Shown here: in pieces, positions 11,429-23,789 of the stretch
Layout: the number at the start of each line of letters is the position of its first letter
Numbering within the stretch: the first letter of the stretch is position 1
Notes under the pieces: model-generated
What the model saw: only the letters and a program-made list of their open reading frames with translations
Told to the model about the DNA's origin: nothing
The model's database searches: none
Assembly (NCBI RefSeq): GCF_036320965.1
Contig: NC_092251.1
Span: 2,764,001-2,828,000 of the forward strand
Reading direction: 5' to 3'
Length of the DNA stretch: 64,000 bases
Source: Panulirus ornatus
Taxonomy: Eukaryota > Arthropoda > Malacostraca > Decapoda > Palinuridae
Translations under genes and position numbers: made by a program

Positions 11429-11761
11429 CACCTCTAAATGTTGCCATTCCATGGAATTTACGCCTGTGTGTTTCCTGTTATCTTTTTATGAACATATTTT
11501 TCCCGTCAGTATATTTCTGTAAATAATGTGGAGCGGAGAGGAAGGGGAGGAAGTGTTGGCAGCGGCTACTACAGGATGAGAGGAAGTGGTGGAGAGGAGG
11601 CACTGGAAAAATAGGCAGGAAGTGTGTAAGAGGATTTAGAAAAAGAAAAAAAAAAAGCGAAAATTGAGAGACGAACTGAAGAAAACAGAGAGCGAGGCCG
11701 AAAAGACGGAGACTAAGGAGGAGGACTTCAAACTCTCAGTGGACAGCCAGAATGAATGTGG

Positions 11762-11763
<2 letters not shown>

Positions 11764-11813
<50 letters not shown>
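11764..11813. repeat. (CT)n-(CA)n compound microsatellite
   Basis: CT array (11764-11795) passes directly into a CA array (11796-11813). Confidence 0.98.
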
Positions 11814-11969
11814 TCTCCTCACTTTGTCCTCACCCACGTATCTAAGGTTATCTCCTTGACCAATCGGCTGCTGTTTACTTCCTTACGTCATGAGCAGAGT
11901 CCTTGGAAGGCACCGTCAGTTGCCAGTTCATTATCGTTGTTTACTCGGACCTGTCCAACGCATTAGAAC

Positions 11970-14250
11970 CTAATTATAACGTTCCCTGTAAGACCCATTA
12001 GTGAAGCGTCCCGGAGAGTGTGACAGCTGATTTCCTTGAGAATATTTCACAACCGTTCACTTATTTCGTATCGTGTGATTCTATTTCAGACTGGAAACAA
12101 AAGTAACTGTTTTTGTCTAGCTGAAATGCATTTTTACATTTCATAAAAAGGAACGATGTAAGAGCGTTAACCAATGGTAAAGAGTACATCGTTCACAAAG
12201 ACTGTGGAACAGCTCAATGCTGTGAGATGAAACTGAGAGGTTATTATTGTTGTCTTCCAGCAGATAACCTCGATATAAAACCATCAGGTCTTCTCTTATT
12301 CCTTTCCAATTTCTTCCCACGTAAAGAACATGCAAATCTAACATGGCGAATGGCTCTCACTCTTCATCAATTAACATGAAGGCTATATTCATCCTATCCT
12401 GCTATCTTTAGACAGCAAATATTTATCAAATAAACACTTTTCGTCAAAGCGTTTTCTTCCCCACTTCCTGTGTGCCTGTTGAGACGCCTGAAAATTAACC
12501 TGAATAAAAGATGAATACGAGACACCAGGCTGCTGAGTATATCTAAGAAACGTGGTAAATCACCACATCCTCGTGTGGAGAAGAAAAAGAGTGAGGAAGT
12601 ATGTTGGTGAGAGGGAACGTGAAGTGGGGTGGGGAGGTTTTCCTCACCAGATATATAGACTATTCTACCTCGTACATCACACTAAATGTTCGTTAGTAAC
12701 TCCATCCCACTGAACACTGGTCATACGTAAATCATTACATTAGTAAGTACTAAGCCATTATGCTCATGGGCGTATGTAAAATCATGAGGGAGAATGGGAG
12801 GAACGAGGAAGATGGCAGTGTGCAGCATCTCAAGGCGAGGTACACCAAATATCAGACTTGGCTTGGTCTAATCGGCTTTGGTGGGCTGTAAACCCGGAGC
12901 TGTGGGAGGCAGAACACGTCAACCGTGAACCCAGTTACCACTTTACGAGAAGCGGAAGTCGCGATAATCTGGCCATATTATTATGGAAATGGCACGTGTC
13001 TTTTTTTTTCTTATTCTGATGGTGAGTTGCGATTTTTTTTTGTGGGGGATGTGGTGTTTACTTGAATAATTTGGTGTAGGAGATGAAGGATTCTTGGTAT
13101 ACTGAATATGGAATCACAAAAGTTCATACCCAGGTCTCAAAGATTCTTACTTTTGATGAGGTCTTGCTGTTAGATGGCTTTCTGTCCTCGTTCTAGTGAG
13201 TCTATACCTCGTAAGAGGATTAGTCTCGAACTTTTATCTCAACTAGACTGCGTTGTGAAAGTAGGATCTCGAACCTCTACATCCTACAGGAAGTTAAAAT
13301 AACAGGGTGTTCGATGCTTTAAAAGGTTAGTCTGTGCGGTGTCGGATACTTGAATCTTTGTCACAATCAATGAACTTCCATCTGGGTGAGAGTTTACACT
13401 CGTGTCATCGAATGCCTTTGAATAACAGGCCTCAGGAGCCTAGCCTGATTATCCTCAACGTGTATTATCCTCGATACTTGAAAAAGCTTTTAAAGTTTTT
13501 CCGGTTGGTGGATGCAGCTAGCAGATGACAGTGTCAATGAACCTGGCAGATGATATACCTAAGTCTAGACGACCAACTAACCACCCAGTTTTGAAAATAA
13601 GAGAAACCAGCGCAAAATTAACAACGCTGGTACTGAAATAGTTTTAAGGAACCCTAAAAACATTATCTTAGGTTTTAGGATCAAGTACATCATTACGAAA
13701 GTAAGTAGTTTGATATACTACGCACAAAATATCCTAAAATCATTGTAGGATGAGAGAAGCCAGTGAGCTAAAACCTTTTTCAAATATTTTGTTTCAAAAC
13801 ACTTTACAAAATTCTCTTTGAGATTCCCTTTGATGAAGAACTTGGGCTCAAAGTCGAATATTCATTGAAAAAAATGACTTCATTAAAGTCCATTAGCATT
13901 TGCATTTTCTAATTCAATTATTCATAAAATCATGGGGCCATGATAAAACTCTGCGAATTTAGTAGTATTCCCCAAAGGTTTTTATAGAATACTGAAGAGA
14001 AAAAAAGGTATGCACATAATAACTACATATCTGTGATATCCAGTTGAGTGTTTCTTTACATAAAGTACGGTCGTGCTACACAAATACACATTGTTTCACT
14101 GTGTAACTATCCATATCAACCTGTGTAACGCATTGTTACTCTACAATGATCATTCTCAAACTAAATATAATATTTGATTTTTAATCAACACCTAAACCCC
14201 TTTTATCTAAGGGCATCTGCAGTCCAAGGCTGCGTTATACATTGTACCAA
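11970..14250. other. Repeat-poor unannotated block
   Basis: More than 2 kb of complex AT-rich sequence without long microsatellites. I checked open frames on both strands and recognise no domain; none exceeds 67 codons. T-runs at about 13001 and 13032. Confidence 0.6.

Positions 14251-14251
<1 letters not shown>

Positions 14252-14331
<80 letters not shown>
14252..14331. repeat. (TA)n microsatellite
   Basis: TA array of about 74 bp plus a CATATA tail. Confidence 0.98.
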
Positions 14332-14396
14332 CTACACAGAAAGAACACTTACGACGCAATTTTGCTTGGAGGTAACCAGTGTGTGGCGGCCATCAC

Positions 14397-14398
<2 letters not shown>

Positions 14399-14463
<65 letters not shown>
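14399..14463. repeat. (GA)n microsatellite
   Basis: Pure GA array of about 65 bp, 68 bp after the TA array. Confidence 0.98.
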
Positions 14464-14464
<1 letters not shown>

Positions 14465-14465
<1 letters not shown>

Positions 14466-16028
14466 TCTGTGCGTGTCTGTATGTATGAAAGTTTCTTTCC
14501 TTCGTATGAGTGTCAGCTACGTTGAAAACCTACGCATGCATATTAGCATCCTACAGAACATGAACGGACTATCCCATCTAAAATTTAATACAAGTGTAAC
14601 ACGTGGGGTATATTGTGCCGTGTTCAGATACAGCCTTAAGAAAAGAGAGAGGCCCTATCTTCCATGCAGAATGGGTGATACGAACTTTGGTGATGACTTC
14701 GACTGTCTGTGATAAGAATTTCATGCCTAATGACTGATGGAGGAGCAATGGCAATCATTTATTCGACTCACATGATTAAACTTGTAACAGAACGAGTTTT
14801 GTGTACACATTAAGTGCAGTAAACAGTTGACCGCTATTTTGTATTACTAATCATCTACTGTACTATGTGGAATAAATAAATACATTCGATTACGTTTAGA
14901 ATCAGGAGTTTCTCAGTCTGCAAGCTGGGTAGAAAAACATGCCATTGAAGAGGGAGCGGTTTGTCCCGTAGACTTAATCGGCAACATCGTCTTCAAGTGC
15001 TGACCAACAGAAAACGCGATTTTCTCAAATACTTAAAAACAGAGAAAAAACAAGCACTCCTAAGATCAAGGTTATTTGCACCAGTCACTGGCTTATCTAT
15101 ACTTACTGGCAATCGATGAAAACAGCGGCTTTGCGTGTTACCTCCGTATCCGATTCTATCCGAGTTTGCCTTCGATTTTAAATAGTTTGCAGTTTTCTCT
15201 TAACGGAGGTAAATACGACCACTGAGCACCAGTTCACAACTCGATGTACAGTGTGGTGGTGGTTCTACGTTGCGAGCAATCCAAAGAACAGGTTCGGAGA
15301 CAGAGGGAGTCTTGTTTATTCCTTGTTCATTGCTTATTCTCTTTATCAATCGCTTGTTTTTCCCTTGGAAATCTAAATCTTAAATTATGAATTCTTCAAA
15401 GCGTATTTCAATTATACCTCATTACTGCTCCGTCTACTATCATAATCTTCTTAGGTATAAATTAATCACCTCATGATTAATTCAATTATTATACCAATGT
15501 CTTTTAAGTTTATATCAACAGGGTTATCAGTTCAAGTACGTATTACGTTAATTTATGATTATATTTATAATACGATTGTATTCTGTATATTACCTACACC
15601 CTTGCCTTATAATGATGGAAGTGAATTCCTCCCAGACATCTTGACATTGTCATGTGTGGGAAGTATAAGCCTCGAGGGAGGCTTCCAACCCCGCATACCT
15701 TCCTAGATACTATTATTCTCGTCTTATTCCCGGCCATAACTCCCAGGGTATGACGACGTGAGAACTGCAGTAGTCTCACGAGCATGATGAACTACTTCTG
15801 TAACTCTGACTCGAGACATATTAATCATTCACACCTCTCCACTCCCTGGCATTTCACCACGTCCTTTGATAAAATATCTTCTTCAGTGGGGGTCCTAAAA
15901 TTTCGTTATTCTGTATACATGACCTACCTATCTCACTGCTGACTCGAAGAACATCTGCACGTAATCGTGGCTTGATCATTTCATACCTATAATAACTATT
16001 GCCTATAATAAATTAGCAGAATTTTGTG

Positions 16029-16030
<2 letters not shown>
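14465..16030. other. Unannotated block
   Basis: Complex AT-rich sequence. Open frames at 14473-14712 and 15473-15706 have no recognisable domain. Confidence 0.55.

Positions 16031-16103
<73 letters not shown>
16031..16103. repeat. (TA)n microsatellite
   Basis: TA array of about 73 bp with one CATA interruption near 16091. Confidence 0.98.
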
Positions 16104-16383
16104 TACTTACAACTATTTCCCTTCCATAATAATCAAGTCCTACATTTTCATCCTTAACCTCGCCACACACAGACACACAGACACACACCCCCTTTGTGAG
16201 CCTGAGTTCACTTTCCTCAATAGACGATGTGTAGTGTTATTTTTGAGAGGGGGGGTGGAAACTCGGACCATCTGGTTCCTGGTGCTGGTGCAATATTCAC
16301 AGACCTACATGAACATCCGTTTCCTTTGGTTATTGCTACCGAGGGGGGCGTCAATGGGTTGACCTCCGGTATAGCCATGTTTC

Positions 16384-16387
<4 letters not shown>

Positions 16388-16437
<50 letters not shown>
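16388..16437. repeat. (CT)n microsatellite
   Basis: Pure CT array of about 50 bp. Confidence 0.98.
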
Positions 16438-16439
<2 letters not shown>

Positions 16440-16440
<1 letters not shown>

Positions 16441-17199
16441 AGTGAAGTAGATCTTGGTATCAGACTGACCCTCTATAAAGACATCATATCCATAACATCC
16501 TCGCGTTTTGTTCACTTTCTAAACATAACACGAGGCAGATAACTCCTATGTATTAGAATCTTGCACCTGACGAACCATGATCAACACGGTGTGAAGTTTT
16601 CTTTTCCGTATTTGCTGTCGTTGTTGGTAATAACAAAGACAATCAATACAGGGTGTGGCATGCAGCAGCGAAACTTTTCTTATTTAAAGTTTTACGAATT
16701 AAATCTGTAAAACACTGTGTGGGTTGAGGCCCTGATGATGCATTAAGTTCAAACTGTCAATCAAGCTCTACTGAGAGATTCAGTAGAATAAACAACACAA
16801 GTTTTTTTTACACATCCGTTAAAACTTACATTTCAAGACTTGTTTTGGAAAATTCAGTTGAAAGTCTGATTGCCAAGATAAAGCATTTTATATTTTTCTT
16901 TGCACGAAACAGTTCTATTAACAGAGATGTTTCAAACCTCAATTATTTTCTATGTTTAACTTGCATGCATATATTCCTCAATTTTATCTATTGCATCAAA
17001 GACTTTGGTATGACCAGATCTCGGCGAATTTATTATTTTGAATATTTTAGCCAATGTGCCGAGTGGTATTTAAGGTTCAAATATTTATCACAAGTAAGGA
17101 TACAAACGTTTTACAGTCAGCATACTGCAAGTGAGGATTTATGTATGTGGGCGAATATTACAAAGTCAAATGGGAATACTGCCTCGGAAAATTAATGTA

Positions 17200-17202
<3 letters not shown>
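16440..17202. other. Unannotated stretch
   Basis: AT-rich complex sequence. A 116-codon frame (16845-17195) opens at TTG rather than ATG and matches nothing I know; at this base composition it is compatible with chance. Confidence 0.5.

Positions 17203-17254
<52 letters not shown>
17203..17254. repeat. (TA)n microsatellite
   Basis: Pure TA array of about 52 bp. Confidence 0.98.
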
Positions 17255-17260
<6 letters not shown>

Positions 17261-18104
17261 AGGAAAATTCGTTAAGACGTTCATTTATCATTTGTCAAAT
17301 TTCCTAATAACCTGCAACTGAAATGGACTAAAAAATGCACTATTTGTTCTGTAGTATTTTTGTTCACTGTAGAATAAACAATAAACAGGAATTCATGTTG
17401 CTTCTCATCATGACTCAAAGACATTCAGAAAATCATGATGTTTAATGCAATCACTTGAGCAAGGAATGTTGATACGTATACATACCTATTCGGCTCTGGT
17501 AAAGGTCGTAACAAAATAAACAGGCTTAAAAGGCAGTTATAAATAGGTCATGACGTAAACAAGACATGATATTCTTAAGTCTCTCTCTATCTTGGAACGT
17601 AAATACGAGGGTATTACCGGCCGACGCATCTCCCCCATACCGTGTAGAAAACGCAACATACTGAAGTGTGGCGTGCGTTTCCCGTAGACTATTTCACCCC
17701 CAACGGAACGTACCTGCCTTCCACGCACGGTAGATTTTACATCTAATGTGACGCTGGTCTGGGAAATTTCAAGGGGACTATCAAACGATTACTGTATCCT
17801 TTTACATAATGCCGGGTCTGAGATAGAAGCATATCTTTTTTTCACAACACTGATTGATAAGCAGCTCTTCATCATCATAAAGATCAAAAGACGTTCTTGA
17901 CATGTTGCTATAAGGAGAACGTTTCCTCATTATGACTAAAGATATCTACGAAACTTACTGGAACTTGATCGATAACAAAATTAAGGAAGAGGTGAACGAA
18001 AAAGTAAGACGAGTCAAGCTCACTTCAGTGTGTTATTAAGTAAATGCAAGGTGGTAGCAGAACTTTTTCTGATGTGCTGTATGTAGAACACTTCACTAAT
18101 AACG

Positions 18105-18107
<3 letters not shown>
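17255..18107. other. Unannotated stretch
   Basis: Complex sequence with no feature I can support. Confidence 0.5.

Positions 18108-18177
<70 letters not shown>
18108..18177. repeat. (TA)n microsatellite
   Basis: Pure TA array of about 69 bp. Confidence 0.98.
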
Positions 18178-18181
<4 letters not shown>

Positions 18182-18586
18182 GGGCATGACAGTGTAAGTG
18201 GTACTCAGAAATTGATTCATATATTGTTACCAGTTATCTAAAATTCCATAAAATACATTCCCCCATTTTCCAAATCCATTTCACCACCATCGTTGCTGGT
18301 ACGCCATACACGGGTGGATGCCATACATATGCGTTCAGTATTAATGACACTGGGTTATCGAAGCTCACTGTTAAATGGGACAGACAACCATATAACATGG
18401 TGGGCGAACTCTTTTCGATACCCCCATCATACGTGCTGCAGGATAGATGTATTTCCCACTTTTTATGTTATTTCACACAATGATATCATACTCAGGCGAG
18501 GTGCCAGCGCTTCTAATCGTGTGTTTTGCAAATTGCCGTTATCTATGTGCAGGACTCATCATAATAACATTAATTTAGGATACACA

Positions 18587-18587
<1 letters not shown>

Positions 18588-18651
<64 letters not shown>
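18588..18651. repeat. (TA)n microsatellite
   Basis: Pure TA array of about 64 bp immediately upstream of the RT-like fragment. Confidence 0.98.
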
Positions 18652-18652
<1 letters not shown>

Positions 18653-18670
18653 GCATGCACCAGTTAGGCT

Positions 18671-18853
18671 GTGTTAGAGATTGTAACAAGTACTGGTAAA
18701 AGGACAGAATTCAAAGATGATGATAATACAGTGGAAGATACGGGTGTTGTTATATGCAGATGGAAAGATGAGGAAATCAAATCCTTAAAGAAATTCACAT
18801 ATTTTGGGACAGCTTGTGCAAGAGATGGAGGTCTGGGGTTATTGAGATTTTAA
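18671..18853 (+). mobile_element. Possible LINE reverse-transcriptase fragment
   Basis: A 60-codon open frame contains KSLKKFTYFGTACARDGG (about 18788-18840). It follows the conserved 'VxxFKYLGSxxxxDGG' box found after the YxDD palm in many LINE RTs, preceded by VVICRWKDEEI in the position of the usual 'IxVdGxxi'. The expected downstream 'dVxxRIxxgW' segment is missing: the frame ends GLGLLRF-stop, so the copy is broken. The TA array just upstream replaces the rest of the palm. The fragment is short enough that coincidence remains possible. Confidence 0.4.
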
Positions 18854-19151
18854 ACAGAATATGTGTCTGAGACTGGAAAATGGAGGCCAAGGAGGCGAGC
18901 TCAAATATGTATCCGAAAATAATGGTTATACAACCTGGTATCATTTGTCTGGATTCTAAGCTTGGGCAATTCATTGGAGGGTGAGGCATTACAGAGAACC
19001 TTTCAGACACAAATATAAGCCCAGACCCACATGTAATTATCTTTTTTGTACTGTACGGGGAGGGAGTTTTACACGATTGGGGGCCCCATCTCTTCAATAT
19101 TCTCTACAATCATACAACTTCTTAAATTTATGTATGCTCTCTGCATCAACC

Positions 19152-19176
19152 GTGTGTGTGTGTGTGTGTGTGTGTG
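19152..19176. repeat. (GT)n
   Basis: Pure GT run of about 25 bp. Confidence 0.95.
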
Positions 19177-19179
19177 GCA

Positions 19180-19668
19180 GTGGTGTTATTCAGGCATATG
19201 ATTTACACATACGGTAATAATAAGCCGCTCACTGTACACTTGTTGTTTATTACTCAGCCACAGAGCGAAGGGAAGACCTATAATTCCTAAACAGATAGAA
19301 ATGATTACACTCTGCTCTCTCTATATCGTGATTAATGTGTTCTTCGTCTTTATGTATTCATCAGTGGATACGATGTATTGTACACTCCAAAGAGAGTACA
19401 GCTGTTGATCTGCTTAGTCGACGTCTGGACAATTATCTTCGCCAGTCCGTTATCATATTTAAAAGCCATCAGTTCAATGTATTACTGTAATTAAGGAAGA
19501 TATACATCAACAGTAAAACTGCCAATTGCCAAGCACATGCACAGTCTCTCCCTATCTAAGAAGCCGGTCATCAGTCCCGGAAAATGGGGTAATTATTCAT
19601 GTGTTTGTGTTCTGACTGCATGCAGTCTCGTCCCTAGCTAATGTGAGAGTGGCATGCATGAGGCACGC
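19180..19668. other. Unannotated stretch
   Basis: Complex sequence; nothing recognised. Confidence 0.5.
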
Positions 19669-19687
19669 TCTCCCTCCCTCCCTCCCT

Positions 19688-19738
<51 letters not shown>
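19669..19738. repeat. (CCCT)n-(CT)n compound microsatellite
   Basis: Six or seven CCCT units (19669-19694) pass into a pure CT array to 19738. Confidence 0.97.
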
Positions 19739-19739
<1 letters not shown>

Positions 19740-19742
<3 letters not shown>

Positions 19743-20993
19743 TTGACTAATAACTAAATCTCTAATACCAGACGAAGGGGGAGGGGAAGAAGGAGGAACT
19801 GGTCCTACCGTTGCTGTGTTTGAAACTAGTGAACATAATCCTATGTACCTCACCTTAATCTTTAACGTTATGATTCACGTGTATGACTATAACAGGCAAC
19901 GCATTTTCTTTATTGATTGTTTATAATGTCTCTCAGACCTTCATATATTTTCCTTGGTGATTGCCGCTGTGTGAGGGGGTTTGTTTATTCATCAACATTT
20001 TTCAAATGTTTTTCTACGATCTGATGACTTCCGGTCATAGTGGGGATCACAGGGTGTTGACCCAACCTACCTATACCCGAGGTGCATGATAGTCATGTCC
20101 TTTTTTTTCAATACAGTGTTTTAAAAAATACATAAAAATAATTCGAACACAGTTACCGAAACCCTGAACTCTTCCGTCATGATAAATTGAAAGTTCAGTG
20201 TGATAAGAAATGTGCCAATATTCAACTGATGTCATGAGGCACTTCATTTATGCAAACACAAAACTGATTGTGTTGTTTTCCATTTTGTGAGTCCAGTCAT
20301 ACAGAGACGTAAATTAACAGCAATGTGTCTTGTTTAAGGGACTAGACAATAGAAGACTGAATGTGATCATAGCAGAATCCTGCTACATGAAGAAAAAAAA
20401 CTGGCTGTACTGTTTAATGTCGTGACAGAACCCAGCCAAGTAAAGCACGAAGACTTTAAGACAAAACAAACTATCCTTATCAATAAATTATGATATATCA
20501 TTATTCATTCAAAGACTAAATGTTCAGCATTGACTCCACTGCTGAACTTCCTTCAATATGAAACCACAGGTCGACGAGGTAGTTCGGCAAGATATTAATC
20601 TATATGCTTTTAAGACACCAAGGAAGAACAATCTAAGAAAAAATATATACCTTACAAAAGAATGATTTGCGTGGTGACTGGATGTCTGGGTGTCATTTAT
20701 GCAATAATGTGGCTGTAAAGTAGAATGTAAGATCTATATGACACGCAATACGACACGGAAGCATGCAGTCTTTACTTCTTTTATAAAGAATAGAAAAAAC
20801 TAAAACAAGAGACGATTTATTACTAACGTAATACTACATAAAGCTATATGACTTGGCATGTGTCACGCAAACTTTTTTTTCGTTAAATAAGTTTGTATTT
20901 GGTGGTATATAAATGTAAAGGTATACAGGTATAATAGATATGATGTTATATACTGAAATACAAATATCTTTAGAGATGCCCTCTGCTAAATTT

Positions 20994-20996
<3 letters not shown>
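19740..20996. other. Unannotated block
   Basis: AT-rich complex sequence with T-runs near 20101 and A-runs near 20392. No gene or element seen on either strand. Confidence 0.55.

Positions 20997-21058
<62 letters not shown>
20997..21058. repeat. (TA)n microsatellite
   Basis: Pure TA array of about 62 bp directly abutting hairpin-family copy A. Confidence 0.98.
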
Positions 21059-21059
<1 letters not shown>

Positions 21060-21060
21060 C

Positions 21061-21230
21061 ACAGCTAGTGAAAAGTCACCTCTGGCGAGACTGTATCACT
21101 GAGCGTACAGTCTCGTCAGAGAGCTTTTCACTCTAAAGGAGTCTACATTTCCCTACTGCTTCTAGTAGCTCTCAGTCTTGGGCTGCAGGAGCCTTTACAA
21201 AGAGGTCCTGAGTAGCTCTTCATAGAAACT
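21061..21230 (-). mobile_element. Dispersed hairpin repeat family, copy A
   Basis: Shares, in order, an AGGACCT box, GGCTCCTGCAGCC, CAGTAG, GACTCCTTTAGAG and a terminal hairpin with copies B-D. The hairpin is the best preserved in the family: outer arms AGTGAAAAG (21069-21077) and CTTTTCACT (21124-21132), inner arms CTGGCGAGACTGTA and TACAGTCTCGTCAG, and a 10-base loop. I do not recognise a named family. A short non-autonomous element (MITE-like or SINE-like) is the simplest reading. No coding capacity. Confidence 0.7.
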
Positions 21231-21231
21231 G

Positions 21232-21679
21232 ATATCAAAGACGATATCCAACAGCTATAACAGGGTCCCCATTGCTTCTAGAGGCATCATTACTTTCATT
21301 AGCAGCCTCAGTACCAACTTCAATGACTCTGGAAGTATACGTCCACATCCATTAACAACCATATCCACACCTTTAATAGTATTACGACTACCACTACGTC
21401 CACTTACACCAGGATATTCTGTGGTAACAGCAGTTCCGTTAGCTCACGTATTATGACCACGAAGATCACCAACGTTGAACACCAGTATCATTACTGATGT
21501 ACACAAGTATTGGCTTCACCAACCACACAACACCAGCAGTGACCGTCCCTCCCTCCTCCTCCTCCTCCTCACCAACCACACAACAGTGACCGCTTGACCA
21601 TCCATACAACACCAGCAATGGTCTCCTTCACCATCCACACACCACCATCAATGCCTCTACCCCACAACATCGACGGACC
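21232..21679. other. ACC/ATC-rich stretch
   Basis: Loosely repetitive CAC/ACC/ATC triplet sequence with a (TCC)n run near 21551-21570, reading as a decayed trinucleotide region. No gene. Confidence 0.5.
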
Positions 21680-21775
21680 AGCAGCAACTATAAGGGAAAC
21701 AACATCCCCCAGCAGTAACTATAAGGAAAACAACATCCCCAGCAGTAACTATAAGGAAAACAACATCCCCAGCAG
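21680..21775. repeat. 30-bp tandem repeat, 3 copies
   Basis: Units start at 21680 (31 bp), 21711 and 21741. Copies 2 and 3 are identical; copy 1 has two substitutions and one extra C. A partial AGCAG starts a fourth. The 30-bp length keeps frames open in both directions (SSNYKENNIP on plus, GDVVFLIVTA on minus), which I take as a by-product. Confidence 0.93.
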
Positions 21776-22276
21776 CTGAAGTTAACAGTTCCACCCCCAG
21801 CAACATCCACAGAAACAACCCCCCCTTCGATACCATCCGCAACACTGGTACGAACACCACAGATACAACTAATACCACCAGCAACACCGGCCGTAGTGGC
21901 ACCACGCACCTCAATTTGGCCCCAAATCTTGTGCGGGCCATTCAGCTAATGACAACCGCCACAATACTCCTACGCTACAGTAATTAAGCCAATCTGTTTT
22001 GTGGCAGACTGACTCTAATGGAAACTACGAGTGTATTGATATCACCACTTGGGGCATCCTAATGCTAGACGGCCCTGTGTCTGGCTAAAGGAGGGGATGA
22101 GGAATAAGGATGAGGAGGAAACACCTCTTTTGGTTGAAGGAGATCCTTCGATCCCTGTAATATGGACGCTCTCATAAAACGTATAATCCTTCGAGTAATG
22201 CCTCATTCGTCAGCTTTCCACAAGACACATTAGCGTTGAGGGAAGTATCAAGTGGTGTGTGACGAGGATCATGAAT

Positions 22277-22398
22277 CCTAGTGTGGTGTGGTGTGGTGTG
22301 GTGTGGTGTGGTGTAGTGTGGTGTGGTGTAGTGTGGTGTAGTGTAGTGTGGTGTGGTGTGGGTGTAGTGTAGTGTGGTGTGGTGTAGTGTGGTGTGTT
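22277..22398. repeat. GTGTG/GTGTA pentamer array
   Basis: About 120 bp of 5-bp units, mostly GTGTG with interspersed GTGTA, and one short phase break near 22361. Strongly G/T-asymmetric. Confidence 0.95.
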
Positions 22399-22399
22399 G

Positions 22400-22841
22400 G
22401 GGAGATGAAAAAAATAAACTTATCCTTGTGGCTTTTTATGTAATATTAAATACCAACATGTTCATACACAATAGTCTTTACTTAAAAGGTTCTGACTATC
22501 CTACATACATACAAGAGTCTTCATAAGCCATAGTATACGATATCAAAGACCAAACAGGGTCTTAAGACACATTTTTGAGCAATATTCTCTTACAACTTTC
22601 ATCACGATAATAATTCGCTTTATAAGGATCGTCTTCGTGAAAATTTGAACGCACTGTCTGTCTTGGAGAAGGTAAGTCATACAATATGAGGAAAGAAGGA
22701 AAAACTTACACAGTTTAGCTAGACACAACGACCAATTACGAATTCTTCTTTAAAAGCTTTTTTGATAATATGGAAATTCTTGGTTGTTTTATGAAATTAA
22801 TTCCATGAAGAGTGACATATTTAACTTTTTTTTACATTTTT

Positions 22842-22843
<2 letters not shown>
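22400..22843. other. Unannotated stretch
   Basis: AT-rich complex sequence; nothing recognised. Confidence 0.5.
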
Positions 22844-22910
<67 letters not shown>

Positions 22911-22917
22911 CATATAA
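22844..22917. repeat. (TA)n microsatellite
   Basis: TA array of about 63 bp with CATACATATA tail. Confidence 0.98.
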
Positions 22918-23075
22918 TTTTTTTCAACCTAAATCATAAAACGTCATTACTGTTTGTGGTTAATATATGCAAAACCATAATGCAGTAAATGTTACGTATA
23001 ATAAAACCTTTATTCCCAAAATTATATACGCATTACTGTAAAACAAATCACGTATTAATACCCCCATTTATATTA

Positions 23076-23311
<236 letters not shown>

Positions 23312-23394
23312 GGTTTGTAAACATATCTTTGCTTTTGAAACAGCCAGTAGTGTGTTTAATGCGAGTTAATAAAATGCGTCCAGAAAATGAATCT

Positions 23395-23470
23395 ATTCGT
23401 ATTTTGCAATGATTAGGCTCGAACTCATTATTTACTAGTAATCTACATGGCAAGCTGCGTAATCTATAAA
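23395..23470 (-). mobile_element. Possible tRNA-derived SINE remnant
   Basis: On the minus strand, GAGTTCGAGCCT approximates a Pol III B-box (GGTTCGANNCC), preceded at T-arm spacing by GCTTGCCATGTAGATTACTAG, which resembles the anticodon-side sequence of tRNA-derived repeats. No convincing A-box is visible, and TA arrays lie on both sides within ~100 bp. Weak call. Confidence 0.25.
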
Positions 23471-23559
23471 CACTGAACATTAATGTTGCCCTGAATCTGG
23501 CCACATAAACTCTCATGGTATGCACACAGTAGCTCACAGCTATTGGCTGAAATAACCGT

Positions 23560-23563
<4 letters not shown>

Positions 23564-23632
<69 letters not shown>
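23564..23632. repeat. (TA)n microsatellite
   Basis: Pure TA array of about 69 bp. Confidence 0.98.
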
Positions 23633-23636
<4 letters not shown>

Positions 23637-23785
23637 TCCCCAGTAGTCTACATCCAGGACTTTGCCCCTGCAGTCTTCAGTACTCTCCCCAACACATCTT
23701 AACCCAGTAGTCTATATTCTTAGTCTACCCCATTAGGCTCTACCCTGAACTCCCCTTCAGTAGTTTCTCGCCAACACACGTACAA
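23633..23785. repeat. Degenerate CAGTAGTCTAC-type repeat
   Basis: CCAGTAGTCTACAT, GCAGTCTTCAGTACTCT, CCAGTAGTCTATATT, TTAGTCTACC and TTCAGTAGTTTCT recur at irregular 25-40 bp spacing. It may be an old minisatellite. Confidence 0.4.
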
Positions 23786-23789
23786 TCTG

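Noticed and set aside
21594..21941. Repetitive protein on either strand (NYKENNIP or VVFLIVTAGD repeats)
   Set aside because: By-product of a 30-bp tandem repeat that keeps frame on both strands.
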